Part shown: positions 1-6,822 of the stretch, piece after piece
Position numbering within the stretch: the stretch's first letter is position 1
Layout of the letters: the number at the start of each line of letters is the position of its first letter
Assembly: GCA_900548485.1 (NCBI GenBank)
Contig: URKL01000014.1
Span: 1 to 14,003 of the forward strand
Direction: 5' to 3'
DNA: 14,003 bases
Source: an uncultured Succinatimonas sp.
GTDB taxonomy: Bacteria > Pseudomonadota > Gammaproteobacteria > Enterobacterales > Succinivibrionaceae
The notes under the pieces: model-generated
Told to the model about the DNA's origin: nothing
The model's input: the letters and a program-made list of their open reading frames with translations, nothing else
Database searches by the model: none
Program-made: the position numbers and the translations under genes

Positions 1-302
1 ATAGCTAAAGCGTTACCGCGGGCAGGACGAACTTCTACTGGAACCTGATAGTTAGCACCGCCAACACGACGAGATTTAACTTCTACGTCTGGACGGATAT
101 GGTCAAGGGCTTCCTCGAACAGGGCGAGGTGTTCCTTGCCGCTCTTCTCAGAAATGGTATCTAATGCGCCATAAACAATAGCCTCTGCAATAGACTTCTT
201 GCCATCTTGCATAACTACGTTGATGAATTTAGCTAAAAGCTCAGAATTGAACTTTGGATCAGGCAAAATCTTGCGCTGAGCAACTTCACGACGTCTAGGC
301 AT
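1..302 (-). CDS. rpsG: 30S ribosomal protein S7 (uS7), 3' part cut off by window edge
   Basis: S7 nucleates assembly of the 30S head by binding the 3' domain of 16S rRNA, and contacts mRNA and E-site tRNA. The first 100 residues are present, starting M-P-R-R-R-E-V and including the family signatures ILPDPKF, DGKKS and [18 protein letters not shown]. The reading frame runs off the left edge inside the conserved R-N-A-L-A segment, so about one third of a typical 156-residue S7 is missing. The ATG at 300-302 has a GAGGA ribosome binding site at 312-316. It is the second gene of the str operon, 86 nt after rpsL. In E. coli, S7 represses its own operon by binding this intergenic region (family knowledge). 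fusA would be expected next, outside the window. Confidence 0.98.
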   Translation of the reverse strand, partial: MPRRREVAQRKILPDPKFNSELLAKFINVVMQDGKKSIAEAIVYGALDTISEKSGKEHLALFEEALDHIRPDVEVKSRRVGGANYQVPVEVRPARGNALA

Positions 303-323
303 TTATAAAAATCCTCGTAATTT

Positions 324-347
324 CAGGTTTCTCCAAAACAGAACCTG
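324..347 (-). promoter_or_regulatory. rpsL-rpsG intergenic hairpin, candidate S7 feedback site
   Basis: The 86-nt gap between rpsL and rpsG contains a 6-bp stem, CAGGTT (324-329) with AACCTG (342-347), closing a 12-nt loop. The loop carries a GGAG sequence in the mRNA sense (CTGTTTTGGAGA), and the real rpsG ribosome binding site lies 8 nt further downstream. In E. coli, S7 binds the rpsL-rpsG spacer to control translation of S7. The position matches, but no S7-specific sequence was recognised, so the function is inferred from location. Confidence 0.4.
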
Positions 348-388
348 GATAAATATTTAACGTTTGGCCTTACTCTGCGGGGATGTCT

Positions 389-763
389 TTAAGCCTTAGG
401 CTTCTTGACACCATACTTAGAGCGAGACTGTTTACGATCCTTTACACCAGCGCAGTCTAAAGAGCCACGAATGGTGTGGTAACGAACACCAGGGAGGTCC
501 TTAACACGACCGCCACGAATCATTACAACAGAGTGTTCCTGAAGGTTGTGACCCTCACCACCGATATAGGAGGTTACTTCAAAACCGTTAGTTAAACGAA
601 CACGGCAAACTTTACGCATAGCCGAGTTAGGTTTTTTAGGGCTAGTTGCATAAACACGGGTGCAAACGCCACGCTTCTGCGGGCAAGCTTCTAAGGCCGG
701 TACCTTATTCTTGGCTACTGCCTTGATGCGAGGTTTGCGAACCAGCTGATTGATAGTAGACAT
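389..763 (-). CDS. rpsL: 30S ribosomal protein S12 (uS12)
   Basis: S12 sits at the 30S decoding centre and governs accuracy of codon recognition. The 124-residue protein matches E. coli S12 almost throughout: NQLVRKPR near the start, [17 protein letters not shown] at 22-38, PKKPNSA at 42-48, the [13 protein letters not shown] stretch and [12 protein letters not shown] at 86-97. Lysines at 43, 44 and 88, the usual streptomycin-resistance positions, are wild type. Asp89 is the residue that RimO methylthiolates in E. coli. The ATG at 761-763 has a strong CAGGAGA site at 773-779. The gene follows tusB after 213 nt and has its own promoter. In a compact operon this large gap marks a separate transcription unit. 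Confidence 0.99.
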   Translation of the reverse strand: MSTINQLVRKPRIKAVAKNKVPALEACPQKRGVCTRVYATSPKKPNSAMRKVCRVRLTNGFEVTSYIGGEGHNLQEHSVVMIRGGRVKDLPGVRYHTIRGSLDCAGVKDRKQSRSKYGVKKPKA

Positions 764-782
764 TAAATAAAATCTCCTGTTA

Positions 783-798
783 GTCCATTTATTTGGAC
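783..798 (-). promoter_or_regulatory. Stem-loop just upstream of rpsL ribosome binding site
   Basis: GTCCA (783-787) and TGGAC (794-798) form a 5-bp stem around a 6-nt AT loop, ending 4 nt before the CAGGAG ribosome binding site of rpsL. The same GTCCA/TGGAC stem followed by CAGGAG occurs before rplJ (12435-12459). It may affect ribosome access; the role is inferred. Confidence 0.4.
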
Positions 799-811
799 AG
801 ACTTTACTATT

Positions 812-829
812 TCACCCATTATTGGGTGA
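812..829 (-). promoter_or_regulatory. Perfect 7-bp hairpin at predicted 5' end of rpsL mRNA
   Basis: TCACCCA (812-818) pairs exactly with TGGGTGA (823-829) around a TTAT loop. The predicted transcription start from the promoter at 836-865 falls at about 829-830, so the transcript would begin almost exactly at the base of this stem. A 5'-terminal stem protects mRNA from RNA pyrophosphohydrolase and RNase E (general knowledge). The dyad could instead be an operator overlapping the start site. It has no U-tract immediately after it, so it is not an intrinsic terminator. Confidence 0.55.
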
Positions 830-835
830 CCTAGC

Positions 836-865
836 ATTTTAATACAGTTAGAAGCGATAGGTCAA
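836..865 (-). promoter_or_regulatory. Sigma-70 promoter for rpsL-rpsG
   Basis: Read on the minus strand: TTGACC (-35, at 860-865), an 18-nt spacer, then TAAAAT (-10, at 836-841). Each hexamer matches consensus at 5 of 6 positions. Upstream of the -35 lies an AT-only stretch (866-881) with long A/T runs, resembling an UP element for the alpha C-terminal domain, as expected for a growth-rate-controlled ribosomal promoter. The start site would be about 829-830, giving a leader of roughly 66 nt before rpsL. Confidence 0.65.
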
Positions 866-976
866 TTAAAAAAAATTAATTGTTAAGCTTCAACATGACC
901 ATATCAGGATTCCGGCGTCTATTTAGCCATATTAAAGTAAAAGAGAAGTAAAGAAATTATCAAATTTACCAAAACG

Positions 977-1174
977 TTAATACCAGGAAATGGTCCTAAC
1001 TTCATCCTTAACAATCAAATTGTTAAAATCAGAATATTCTTTAAAAAAGAAATAATGACAAGGACATTTCTCAACGTCTTGCTCAGGATAAAAAAAAACC
1101 ACCCTATCTTCACCCTTTATAAGATCAAGACAAGATTGAAATCCGCTTTTAGAAAAAATTAAATGAATAATCAA
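977..1174 (-). CDS. tusB: TusB-like sulfur relay protein (DsrH family), short
   Basis: TusB is part of the TusBCD complex that takes sulfur from TusA and passes it through TusE to MnmA for 2-thiouridine at tRNA wobble position 34. This copy has 65 residues against about 95 in E. coli. The N-terminal pattern (I-I-H-L-I-F-S-K-S then L-x-x-L-I-K-G-E-D-R-V-V-F-F) follows the DsrH fold start, and the end I-S-W-Y resembles the E. coli end M-A-W-G-S. About 30 middle residues are absent. The start is a TTG (1172-1174) overlapping the tusC stop as TTGA, with AAGG at 1185-1188 as a modest ribosome binding site. The call rests on weak similarity plus gene order. Confidence 0.7.
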   Translation of the reverse strand: MIIHLIFSKSGFQSCLDLIKGEDRVVFFYPEQDVEKCPCHYFFFKEYSDFNNLIVKDEVRTISWY

Positions 1175-1476
1175 AATGAAAGAACCTTGCTATCATTTAT
1201 CAACATAGCTCTAAGTTGCTGAGGGGTTATGGTTTCAATAAAATCAAAGACTGTTTTTTGTACAGAGAAGGTTGCTATCTCAAAAAGCTCTAGTTGTTTT
1301 AATTTTTTTACAAATACACTCTGTGGATTTGAATCTAATAAGGCTTGCAAAAATTCACCACTTAGAACAACCCTTATATTATTATCCTCAAAAAAATCTC
1401 CGTAACTCATAGCTATTTCTAAGCCTTGCTCATATGCCTGACTATCTAAAGGGGCGCTTTGTAAAAGAATTATCAT
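1171..1476 (-). CDS. tusC: TusC-like sulfur relay protein (DsrF family)
   Basis: Middle gene of the TusBCD sulfur-transfer complex for tRNA 2-thiolation. It has 101 residues against 119 in E. coli. Alignable points are the opening beta strand (I-I-L-L-Q-S-A-P), a helix, the strand I-R-V-V-L-S-G-E, L-K-Q-L-E-L-F-E-I matching the E. coli F-K-L-L-G-L-Y-D-I segment, and a C-terminus K-V-L-S-F like D-V-I-L-R-F. The ATG at 1474-1476 overlaps the tusD stop as ATGA and has no clear ribosome binding site, so translation is probably coupled to tusD. It is AT-rich compared with the ribosomal genes. Identity is supported by the order D-C-B directly before rpsL, as in E. coli. Confidence 0.8.
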   Translation of the reverse strand: MIILLQSAPLDSQAYEQGLEIAMSYGDFFEDNNIRVVLSGEFLQALLDSNPQSVFVKKLKQLELFEIATFSVQKTVFDFIETITPQQLRAMLINDSKVLSF

Positions 1477-1820
1477 AATTCTATGATTCTCTGTGATTTA
1501 AAAGCTAACGATAACATTTCCATATTACCAGATAAGGTAAAACCCTCTTTAAGGTCCGAATTATCAAAACCTTGATCTTTAAAAGCTCTGCCACATATCA
1601 ATAGCTCAATAGCATATTTCTCTTTTAAACTTAGATAAAAATTTTGTATTTTTAGAACTTCACCTTCAACGAATTTACTAGCAATTCTAACCGCATCCGC
1701 AGTCATAAAGATTGCCTCTACTTTTTTGCCCTGTTTTAAAATATCTTCATACAGAGATACACGTTTTTGCATAAGTTCTAAATCAGCAAAAAACATTCTC
1801 TCTAAAAAAAGAAAACTCAC
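1473..1820 (-). CDS. tusD: TusD-like sulfurtransferase subunit (DsrE family), catalytic Cys76
   Basis: TusD is the sulfur-carrying subunit of TusBCD: its cysteine accepts persulfide sulfur from TusA. The 115-residue product keeps the active-site context L-L-I-C-G-R-A-F (Cys76, matching E. coli Cys78 in L-N-I-C) and the family signature EGFTLSG near residue 92, ending in I-I-E-L like V-V-Q-F. The N-terminal G-P-A-Y-G loop of E. coli TusD is not present. The start is a GTG (1818-1820), chosen because GGAGA at 1826-1830 is well placed; an ATG eight codons later has a poorer site. It lies 50 nt after ridA, separated by a hairpin, and overlaps tusC by 4 nt. Confidence 0.85.
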   Translation of the reverse strand: MSFLFLERMFFADLELMQKRVSLYEDILKQGKKVEAIFMTADAVRIASKFVEGEVLKIQNFYLSLKEKYAIELLICGRAFKDQGFDNSDLKEGFTLSGNMEMLSLAFKSQRIIEL

Positions 1821-1841
1821 CTAAATCTCCAAAACAACTCA

Positions 1842-1863
1842 GGCCATCTTCTTTAAGATGGCC
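1842..1863 (-). terminator. ridA-tusD intergenic hairpin, possible partial terminator
   Basis: GGCCATCTT (1842-1850) pairs perfectly with AAGATGGCC (1855-1863), a 9-bp stem with a 4-nt loop, starting 7 nt after the ridA stop codon. In the transcribed direction it is followed by TGAGTTGTTTT, a broken U-tract, and then by the tusD ribosome binding site. This suggests an attenuator or an mRNA-stabilising 3' structure rather than an efficient terminator. Confidence 0.5.
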
Positions 1864-1870
1864 ATGGCTT

Positions 1871-2257
1871 TTATTTAACTGAAGCAATAACTTCAATTTC
1901 ACATAATGCGCCCTTAGGTAAATCAATACCACCTACACAAGAACGAGCTGGAGGATTGCTCTTAAAGAATTCAGCATATACCTCATTGAAGGCAACAAAA
2001 TCAGCAATATCCTTTAAAAAACAAGTAGTTTTGACAACCAAACTTAAGTCACTACCTGAAGCTTCTAATAGAGCCTGAACATTAGTTAAAGCCTGTTTTG
2101 CCTGCTCTTTAATACCACCTGCAACCATTAACCCAGTCTTAGGATCTAAAGGTATCTGTCCTGAGGCATAAAGCATGCCTCCTACAATCTTACCTTGAAC
2201 ATAAGGACCAATAGCTGCCGGGGCCTTTTCAGTAGATATGATTTTAATCTCGGTCAT
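1871..2257 (-). CDS. ridA: RidA family 2-iminobutanoate/2-iminopropanoate deaminase
   Basis: RidA hydrolyses reactive enamine/imine intermediates released by PLP enzymes such as threonine dehydratase, protecting other PLP enzymes in the cytosol. The 128 residues equal the usual family length. Motifs visible are APAAIGPYVQG (11-22), SGQIPLDPKTG (32-42), VKTTCFLKD (75-83) and PARSCV (103-108). The catalytic Arg105 and Glu120 fall at the E. coli numbering. The ATG at 2255-2257 is preceded by an ideal GGAGGT at 2265-2270; longer in-frame starts fall inside the rpoC terminator and are rejected. It sits alone between rpoC and tusDCB. With no room for an ordinary promoter after the terminator, it probably depends on terminator read-through or a promoter inside the rpoC 3' end. 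Confidence 0.95.
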   Translation of the reverse strand: MTEIKIISTEKAPAAIGPYVQGKIVGGMLYASGQIPLDPKTGLMVAGGIKEQAKQALTNVQALLEASGSDLSLVVKTTCFLKDIADFVAFNEVYAEFFKSNPPARSCVGGIDLPKGALCEIEVIASVK

Positions 2258-2270
2258 TGTGATTACCTCC

Positions 2271-2300
2271 AAAAAAAATGCCCACATTATGTGGGCATTT
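2271..2300 (-). terminator. Strong intrinsic terminator after rpoC
   Basis: AAATGCCCACA (2276-2286) pairs perfectly with TGTGGGCATTT (2290-2300), an 11-bp stem with a 3-nt loop. In the transcribed (minus) direction the stem runs straight into eight U residues (2271-2278). It begins about 15 nt after the rpoC stop. The U-tract is immediately followed by the ridA ribosome binding site GGAGGT (2265-2270), with no spacer. In the plus direction the tail is interrupted, so the structure is best read as a terminator of the rplK-rpoC transcription unit. Confidence 0.92.
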
Positions 2301-2315
2301 CTAATTTACAAATTA

Positions 2316-5300
2316 TTATTCGCTTTTAGCAACATCAGCAGCCTCTAAAGCAGCTCCCAATTGCTTCTGCAACTCTTCTGCAGAAACGGTTGCCTGCTCT
2401 AAAGAACGCTCATTACTAATACGTTCTAACTCATCACGGCGTGACTTATGATACTTAAAGCCAGTACCTGCAGGAATGAGTCTTCCCACAATTACATTTT
2501 CCTTTAAGCCACGTAATTCGTCAACTTTACCTTCAACAGAAGCCTCAGTAAGAACACGTGTAGTTTCCTGGAAGGAAGCTGCAGATATAAAGGAATCTGT
2601 ACTTAATGAGGCCTTAGTTAGACCCATTAAGATGTGATTGTACTTAACTAACTTCTTACCAGCGGCTGCAAGTTTTTCATTGGCGGTACGTACATGACTT
2701 ACCTCTACATGCTCACCCTCTAAGAACTCAGTACTATCACCGGCATCGGTAATTTCGCACTTACGTAACATCTGACGCACGATAACTTCAATGTGCTTGT
2801 CGTTAATTTTTACACCTTGTAAACGATATACGTCTTGTACTTCATTTACGATGTAGTTAGCAACAGCATTGACACCACGTAAACGTAAAATATCATGCGG
2901 TGACTCAGGACCATCAGCGATCATTTCGCCCTTAGATACAGTTTCACCCTCAAATACGTTGAGATTACGTGATAAGGCAATCATTTCCTCATGGGCTTCG
3001 ATCGGATCACCATTCTCATCAACAGCTCCTGAGACAGGAGTAATCATCAAGCGACGCTTAGACTTAGTGTCCTTACCAAAGGATACAGTACCAGAAATTT
3101 CAGCTAAAATTGCCGGCTCCTTCGGTGCACGAGCCTCAAAGAGATCTGCAACACGAGGTAGACCACCGGTAATATCCTTAGTACCGCCTGCAACCTGAGG
3201 AATACGAGCTATAACATCACCGATATTAACCTCAGCACCATCTTGCAACTGAACAATGGCTTTTGCCTGAAGCATATACTGAGCTGCTACAGTAGTACCA
3301 GGTATGAGAACATCATTTCCCTGAGCATCAACAATCTTAACAGATGGACGCTTCTCTTTACCCTGAGTCGGACGAGCAGCCATTTCACGTACTTCAATTG
3401 AAGAAATACCTAAGGCTTCGTCTTCCTTCTTATCAACAGTTACACCCTCGATAATGTCAGCGAACTTAATGTAACCATGTACTTCAGAAATAATCGGATG
3501 AGTATGCGGATCCCAACGAGCTACAGTCTGACCTACAGCTACGTTATCGCCTTCCTTAACCTCTAAGACAGCACCGTAAGGAATCTTATGGCTATCCTTT
3601 ACAGAACCAAACTCATCAACAACAAAGAGCTCTGACTGACGAGATGTCACAACCATCTTGCCTTCAGTATTGGTTACAAGCTTAGAATTCTCAATCTTAA
3701 TAGTACCTGCACTACGTACAGTAGCACCAGATTCAGCAACAGCACGAGATGCAGCACCACCGATGTGGAAAGTACGCATGGTTAACTGGGTACCAGGCTC
3801 ACCGATTGACTGAGCTGCCATAACGCCCACAGCTTCACCAGGATTTACCAAGTGACCACGAGCTAAATCACGACCATAGCACTTTGCACAAATACCATAA
3901 CGAGACTTACAAGTAATAGGAGATCTAATCTTAACATGATCAACAGAGTTAGCCTCTAATACAGAGCAAAGCTTCTCATCTAAAAGAGTACCAGCCGCAA
4001 TCAATACTGACTTAGAACCAGGTTTTAAGACATCAGCAGCTAAAACACGACCTAATACGCGATCTCTTAATGTCTCAATAACGTCTCCACCGTTTACGTG
4101 CGGAGTAATATCCAGACCATCATCAGTACCACAATCGCTCTCGCAAATTACCATATCCTGAGCAACGTCAACTAAACGACGAGTCAAGTAACCAGAGTTT
4201 GCGGTCTTCAATGCTGTATCAGCCAAGCCCTTACGAGCACCGTGAGTAGAAATAAAGTACTGCTGTACATTTAAGCCTTCACGGAAGTTAGCGGTAATAG
4301 GGGTTTCAATAATGGAACCATCCGGTTTTGCCATCAAGCCACGCATACCAGCTAACTGACGAATCTGAGCTGGTGAACCACGAGCACCAGAATCAGCCAT
4401 CATGTAAATGCTGTTAAAGGATGACTCTTTCTCTTCCTCACCTAAGATGTTTTGTGCAGTCTGGGTGGAAAGATTAGACATCATGGCTTTGGCAACTTTT
4501 TCGTTGGCATTTGACCAAACGTCAATAACCTTGTTATAACGCTCACCTGGAGTAATTTGACCGTTTTCATACTGGCTCTGAATGGACATAACTTCCTTCT
4601 GAGCAGAAGAAATAATGGTGTACTTCTCCTTAGGAATAAGCATATCGTCAACACATACAGAAGAACCGGAAATAGCAGCGTTAGCAAAACCAGTATACAT
4701 CACATGGTCAGCGAAAATGACAGTGTCCTTTAAGCCTAAAAGGTGGTAACAAGTATTTAATAAAGCACCAATCTTCTTCTTGCCTAACGGTACATTAGAG
4801 ACACGAGTAAACCAATTCTTCTCAGATAAAATATCTTTAATATTATCCTGAGTTACACCTTCTGAAGGAGGATCGATGAGGTCATAAGACATACCCTTAG
4901 GTAAAATCAATGACAACATGGCACGACCAACAGTGGTTAAACGCATCTCGTTCTTTTCAATGAATTCACCAGTATCTGGATTCTTCTCAAAGAAATGAAT
5001 TCGGCATGCAATACGAGCATGGAAGTCGACCATATCTGCCTTATACAGACGCTCAGCTTCCTTAGCATCAGTTAAAATCAAGCCTTCACCACGAGCACCA
5101 ATACGCATACGGGTCATATAGTAAAGACCTAATACAACGTCCTGTGCCGGAACAATGATAGGATCTCCTGATGCAGGAGATAAAACATTGTTAGTGGACA
5201 TCATTAATGCGCGAGCTTCTAACTGTGCCTCTAAAGTTAAAGGTACGTGTACAGCCATCTGATCACCGTCGAAGTCAGCGTTAAATGCCGGACATACTAA

Positions 5301-6764
5301 CGGGTGCAGACGAATTGCTTTGCCTTCAATAAGGACTGGTTCGAAAGCCTGAATACCTAAACGGTGTAAGGTCGGAGCACGGTTCAACATAATTGGATGC
5401 TCACGAATTACCTCGTCAAGAACATCCCATACGATCGGATCCTCACGCTCTACCATCTTCTTAGCAGCTTTGATAGTAGTAGCTAAACCGCGTAATTCTA
5501 GTCTGCCATAGATAAACGGTTTGAAGAGTTCTAAAGCCATCTTCTTTGGCAAGCCGCACTGATGTAAACGTAAGAACGGTCCGCAAGTAATTACAGAACG
5601 ACCAGAGTAGTCAACACGCTTACCTAACAAGTTCTGACGGAAACGACCCTGCTTACCCTTAATCATATCGGCTAAGGACTTCAACGGACGCTTGTTAGAA
5701 CCAGTAATTGCACGACCACGACGACCATTATCCATAAGAGCATCGACAGATTCCTGAAGCATGCGCTTTTCATTACGAACAATGATTTCCGGAGCTGCTA
5801 AATCTAAGAGACGTTTTAGACGGTTATTACGGTTGATTACACGACGGTAGAGATCGTTTAAATCTGAAGTGGCAAAACGACCACCATCTAACGGTACTAA
5901 CGGGCGTAAATCAGGCGGTAAAACCGGCAATACGGTTAAAATCATCCACTCAGGCTTGTTTCCTGAATTTATGAAGGACTCAATAAGTTTAATACGCTTA
6001 GCAAATTTCTTTCGATTGCTTTCAGATGAAGTGCTATCTAAAGCCTCACGTAAAGACTTAACCTCTTCTTCAAGGTTAATGTGCTGCAATAATTCTAAGA
6101 TAGCCTCAGCACCCATCTTGGCGGTGAAATCATCGCCATAGACAGCTAAAGCTTCTACATACTGCTCTTCAGTTAAAAGCTGGCGCTCATTAAGATCTGT
6201 CATACCAGGATCGGTTACAACATAACTCTCAAAATAAAGTACGCTTTCAATATCACGTAACTTCATATCAAGAATTAAACCGATACGAGATGGTAAAGAT
6301 TTTAAATACCAAATATGGGCTACCGGGGAAGCTAACTCAATATGACCCATTCGTTCACGACGAACCTTAGCCTGAGTAACTTCAACACCACACTTATCAC
6401 AGATGGTACCACGGTGCTTTAAGCGCTTGTACTTACCGCACAAACACTCATAGTCTTTAATAGGTCCGAAAATACGTGCACAGAACAAGCCGTCACGCTC
6501 GGGCTTAAAAGTACGATAATTGATGGTCTCAGGTTTCTTAACCTCACCATAAGACCAAGCACGAATCATTTCAGGGGAAGCCAAACCGATCTTGATAGCG
6601 TCAAAATCTTCAAGACGTTGCTTAAAAGCATTGCTGCGATTGGCTAATTTACCCAGACTACCACTTAATTGCAAATCCATATCTGGATCATCATTAGCTA
6701 CCTTAGTCTGGTTGGTAAGACCCTGTAATAGATCTTCGTTCTGACCGTTTTCCTGTATGCTCAC
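2316..6764 (-). CDS. rpoC: DNA-directed RNA polymerase subunit beta'
   Basis: Beta' forms the RNA polymerase clamp and carries the catalytic Mg2+ site. The 1482 residues exceed the 1407 of E. coli. Visible are the N-terminal zinc cysteines 107, 109, 122 and 125; the NADFDGD motif at 495-501 with Asp497, 499 and 501; the second zinc site, cysteines at about 878, 952, 959 and 962; and the trigger loop [13 protein letters not shown] with Met996 (E. coli Met932). The extra length is about 37 residues before FDAIKI (54-59), about 26 at 632-657, about 8 near 3000-3030, and small changes elsewhere. The start is a GTG at 6762-6764, fixed by AGGAG at 6772-6776. It follows rpoB by 58 nt and ends before a strong terminator. 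Confidence 0.99.
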   Translation of the reverse strand: MSIQENGQNEDLLQGLTNQTKVANDDPDMDLQLSGSLGKLANRSNAFKQRLEDFDAIKIGLASPEMIRAWSYGEVKKPETINYRTFKPERDGLFCARIFGPIKDYECLCGKYKRLKHRGTICDKCGVEVTQAKVRRERMGHIELASPVAHIWYLKSLPSRIGLILDMKLRDIESVLYFESYVVTDPGMTDLNERQLLTEEQYVEALAVYGDDFTAKMGAEAILELLQHINLEEEVKSLREALDSTSSESNRKKFAKRIKLIESFINSGNKPEWMILTVLPVLPPDLRPLVPLDGGRFATSDLNDLYRRVINRNNRLKRLLDLAAPEIIVRNEKRMLQESVDALMDNGRRGRAITGSNKRPLKSLADMIKGKQGRFRQNLLGKRVDYSGRSVITCGPFLRLHQCGLPKKMALELFKPFIYGRLELRGLATTIKAAKKMVEREDPIVWDVLDEVIREHPIMLNRAPTLHRLGIQAFEPVLIEGKAIRLHPLVCPAFNADFDGDQMAVHVPLTLEAQLEARALMMSTNNVLSPASGDPIIVPAQDVVLGLYYMTRMRIGARGEGLILTDAKEAERLYKADMVDFHARIACRIHFFEKNPDTGEFIEKNEMRLTTVGRAMLSLILPKGMSYDLIDPPSEGVTQDNIKDILSEKNWFTRVSNVPLGKKKIGALLNTCYHLLGLKDTVIFADHVMYTGFANAAISGSSVCVDDMLIPKEKYTIISSAQKEVMSIQSQYENGQITPGERYNKVIDVWSNANEKVAKAMMSNLSTQTAQNILGEEEKESSFNSIYMMADSGARGSPAQIRQLAGMRGLMAKPDGSIIETPITANFREGLNVQQYFISTHGARKGLADTALKTANSGYLTRRLVDVAQDMVICESDCGTDDGLDITPHVNGGDVIETLRDRVLGRVLAADVLKPGSKSVLIAAGTLLDEKLCSVLEANSVDHVKIRSPITCKSRYGICAKCYGRDLARGHLVNPGEAVGVMAAQSIGEPGTQLTMRTFHIGGAASRAVAESGATVRSAGTIKIENSKLVTNTEGKMVVTSRQSELFVVDEFGSVKDSHKIPYGAVLEVKEGDNVAVGQTVARWDPHTHPIISEVHGYIKFADIIEGVTVDKKEDEALGISSIEVREMAARPTQGKEKRPSVKIVDAQGNDVLIPGTTVAAQYMLQAKAIVQLQDGAEVNIGDVIARIPQVAGGTKDITGGLPRVADLFEARAPKEPAILAEISGTVSFGKDTKSKRRLMITPVSGAVDENGDPIEAHEEMIALSRNLNVFEGETVSKGEMIADGPESPHDILRLRGVNAVANYIVNEVQDVYRLQGVKINDKHIEVIVRQMLRKCEITDAGDSTEFLEGEHVEVSHVRTANEKLAAAGKKLVKYNHILMGLTKASLSTDSFISAASFQETTRVLTEASVEGKVDELRGLKENVIVGRLIPAGTGFKYHKSRRDELERISNERSLEQATVSAEELQKQLGAALEAADVAKSE

Positions 6765-6791
6765 AACAGTTTCTCCTATTGTCGTAGCTGA

Positions 6792-6814
6792 ACCGAGAGG
6801 TCAAGCCCCTCGGT
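6792..6814 (-). promoter_or_regulatory. Hairpin in rpoB-rpoC spacer
   Basis: ACCGAG (6792-6797) pairs with CTCGGT (6809-6814), with an inner GG/CC pair after one mismatch and a 5-nt loop. It lies between the rpoB stop and the rpoC ribosome binding site. There is no following U-tract, so it is not a terminator. It may be an RNA processing or stability element; the function is unknown. Confidence 0.4.
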
Positions 6815-6822
6815 ATAGAAAC

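Noticed and set aside
642..647. Possible streptomycin-resistance change in S12
   Set aside because: Lysines 43, 44 and 88 are all wild type.
863..882. CAATTAA/TTAATTG palindrome as a terminator of the tus genes
   Set aside because: Almost purely AT stem overlapping the rpsL -35 and UP-like region; too weak as a hairpin.
2258..2287. Ten-codon in-frame extension of ridA
   Set aside because: It lies within the terminator stem and ribosome binding site; the ATG at 2255-2257 has an ideal GGAGGT and gives the family length.
2869..3198. Plus-strand open frame opposite rpoC
   Set aside because: Antisense shadow of a highly conserved gene, without a recognisable product or ribosome binding site; other frames opposite rpoC and rpoB are the same.
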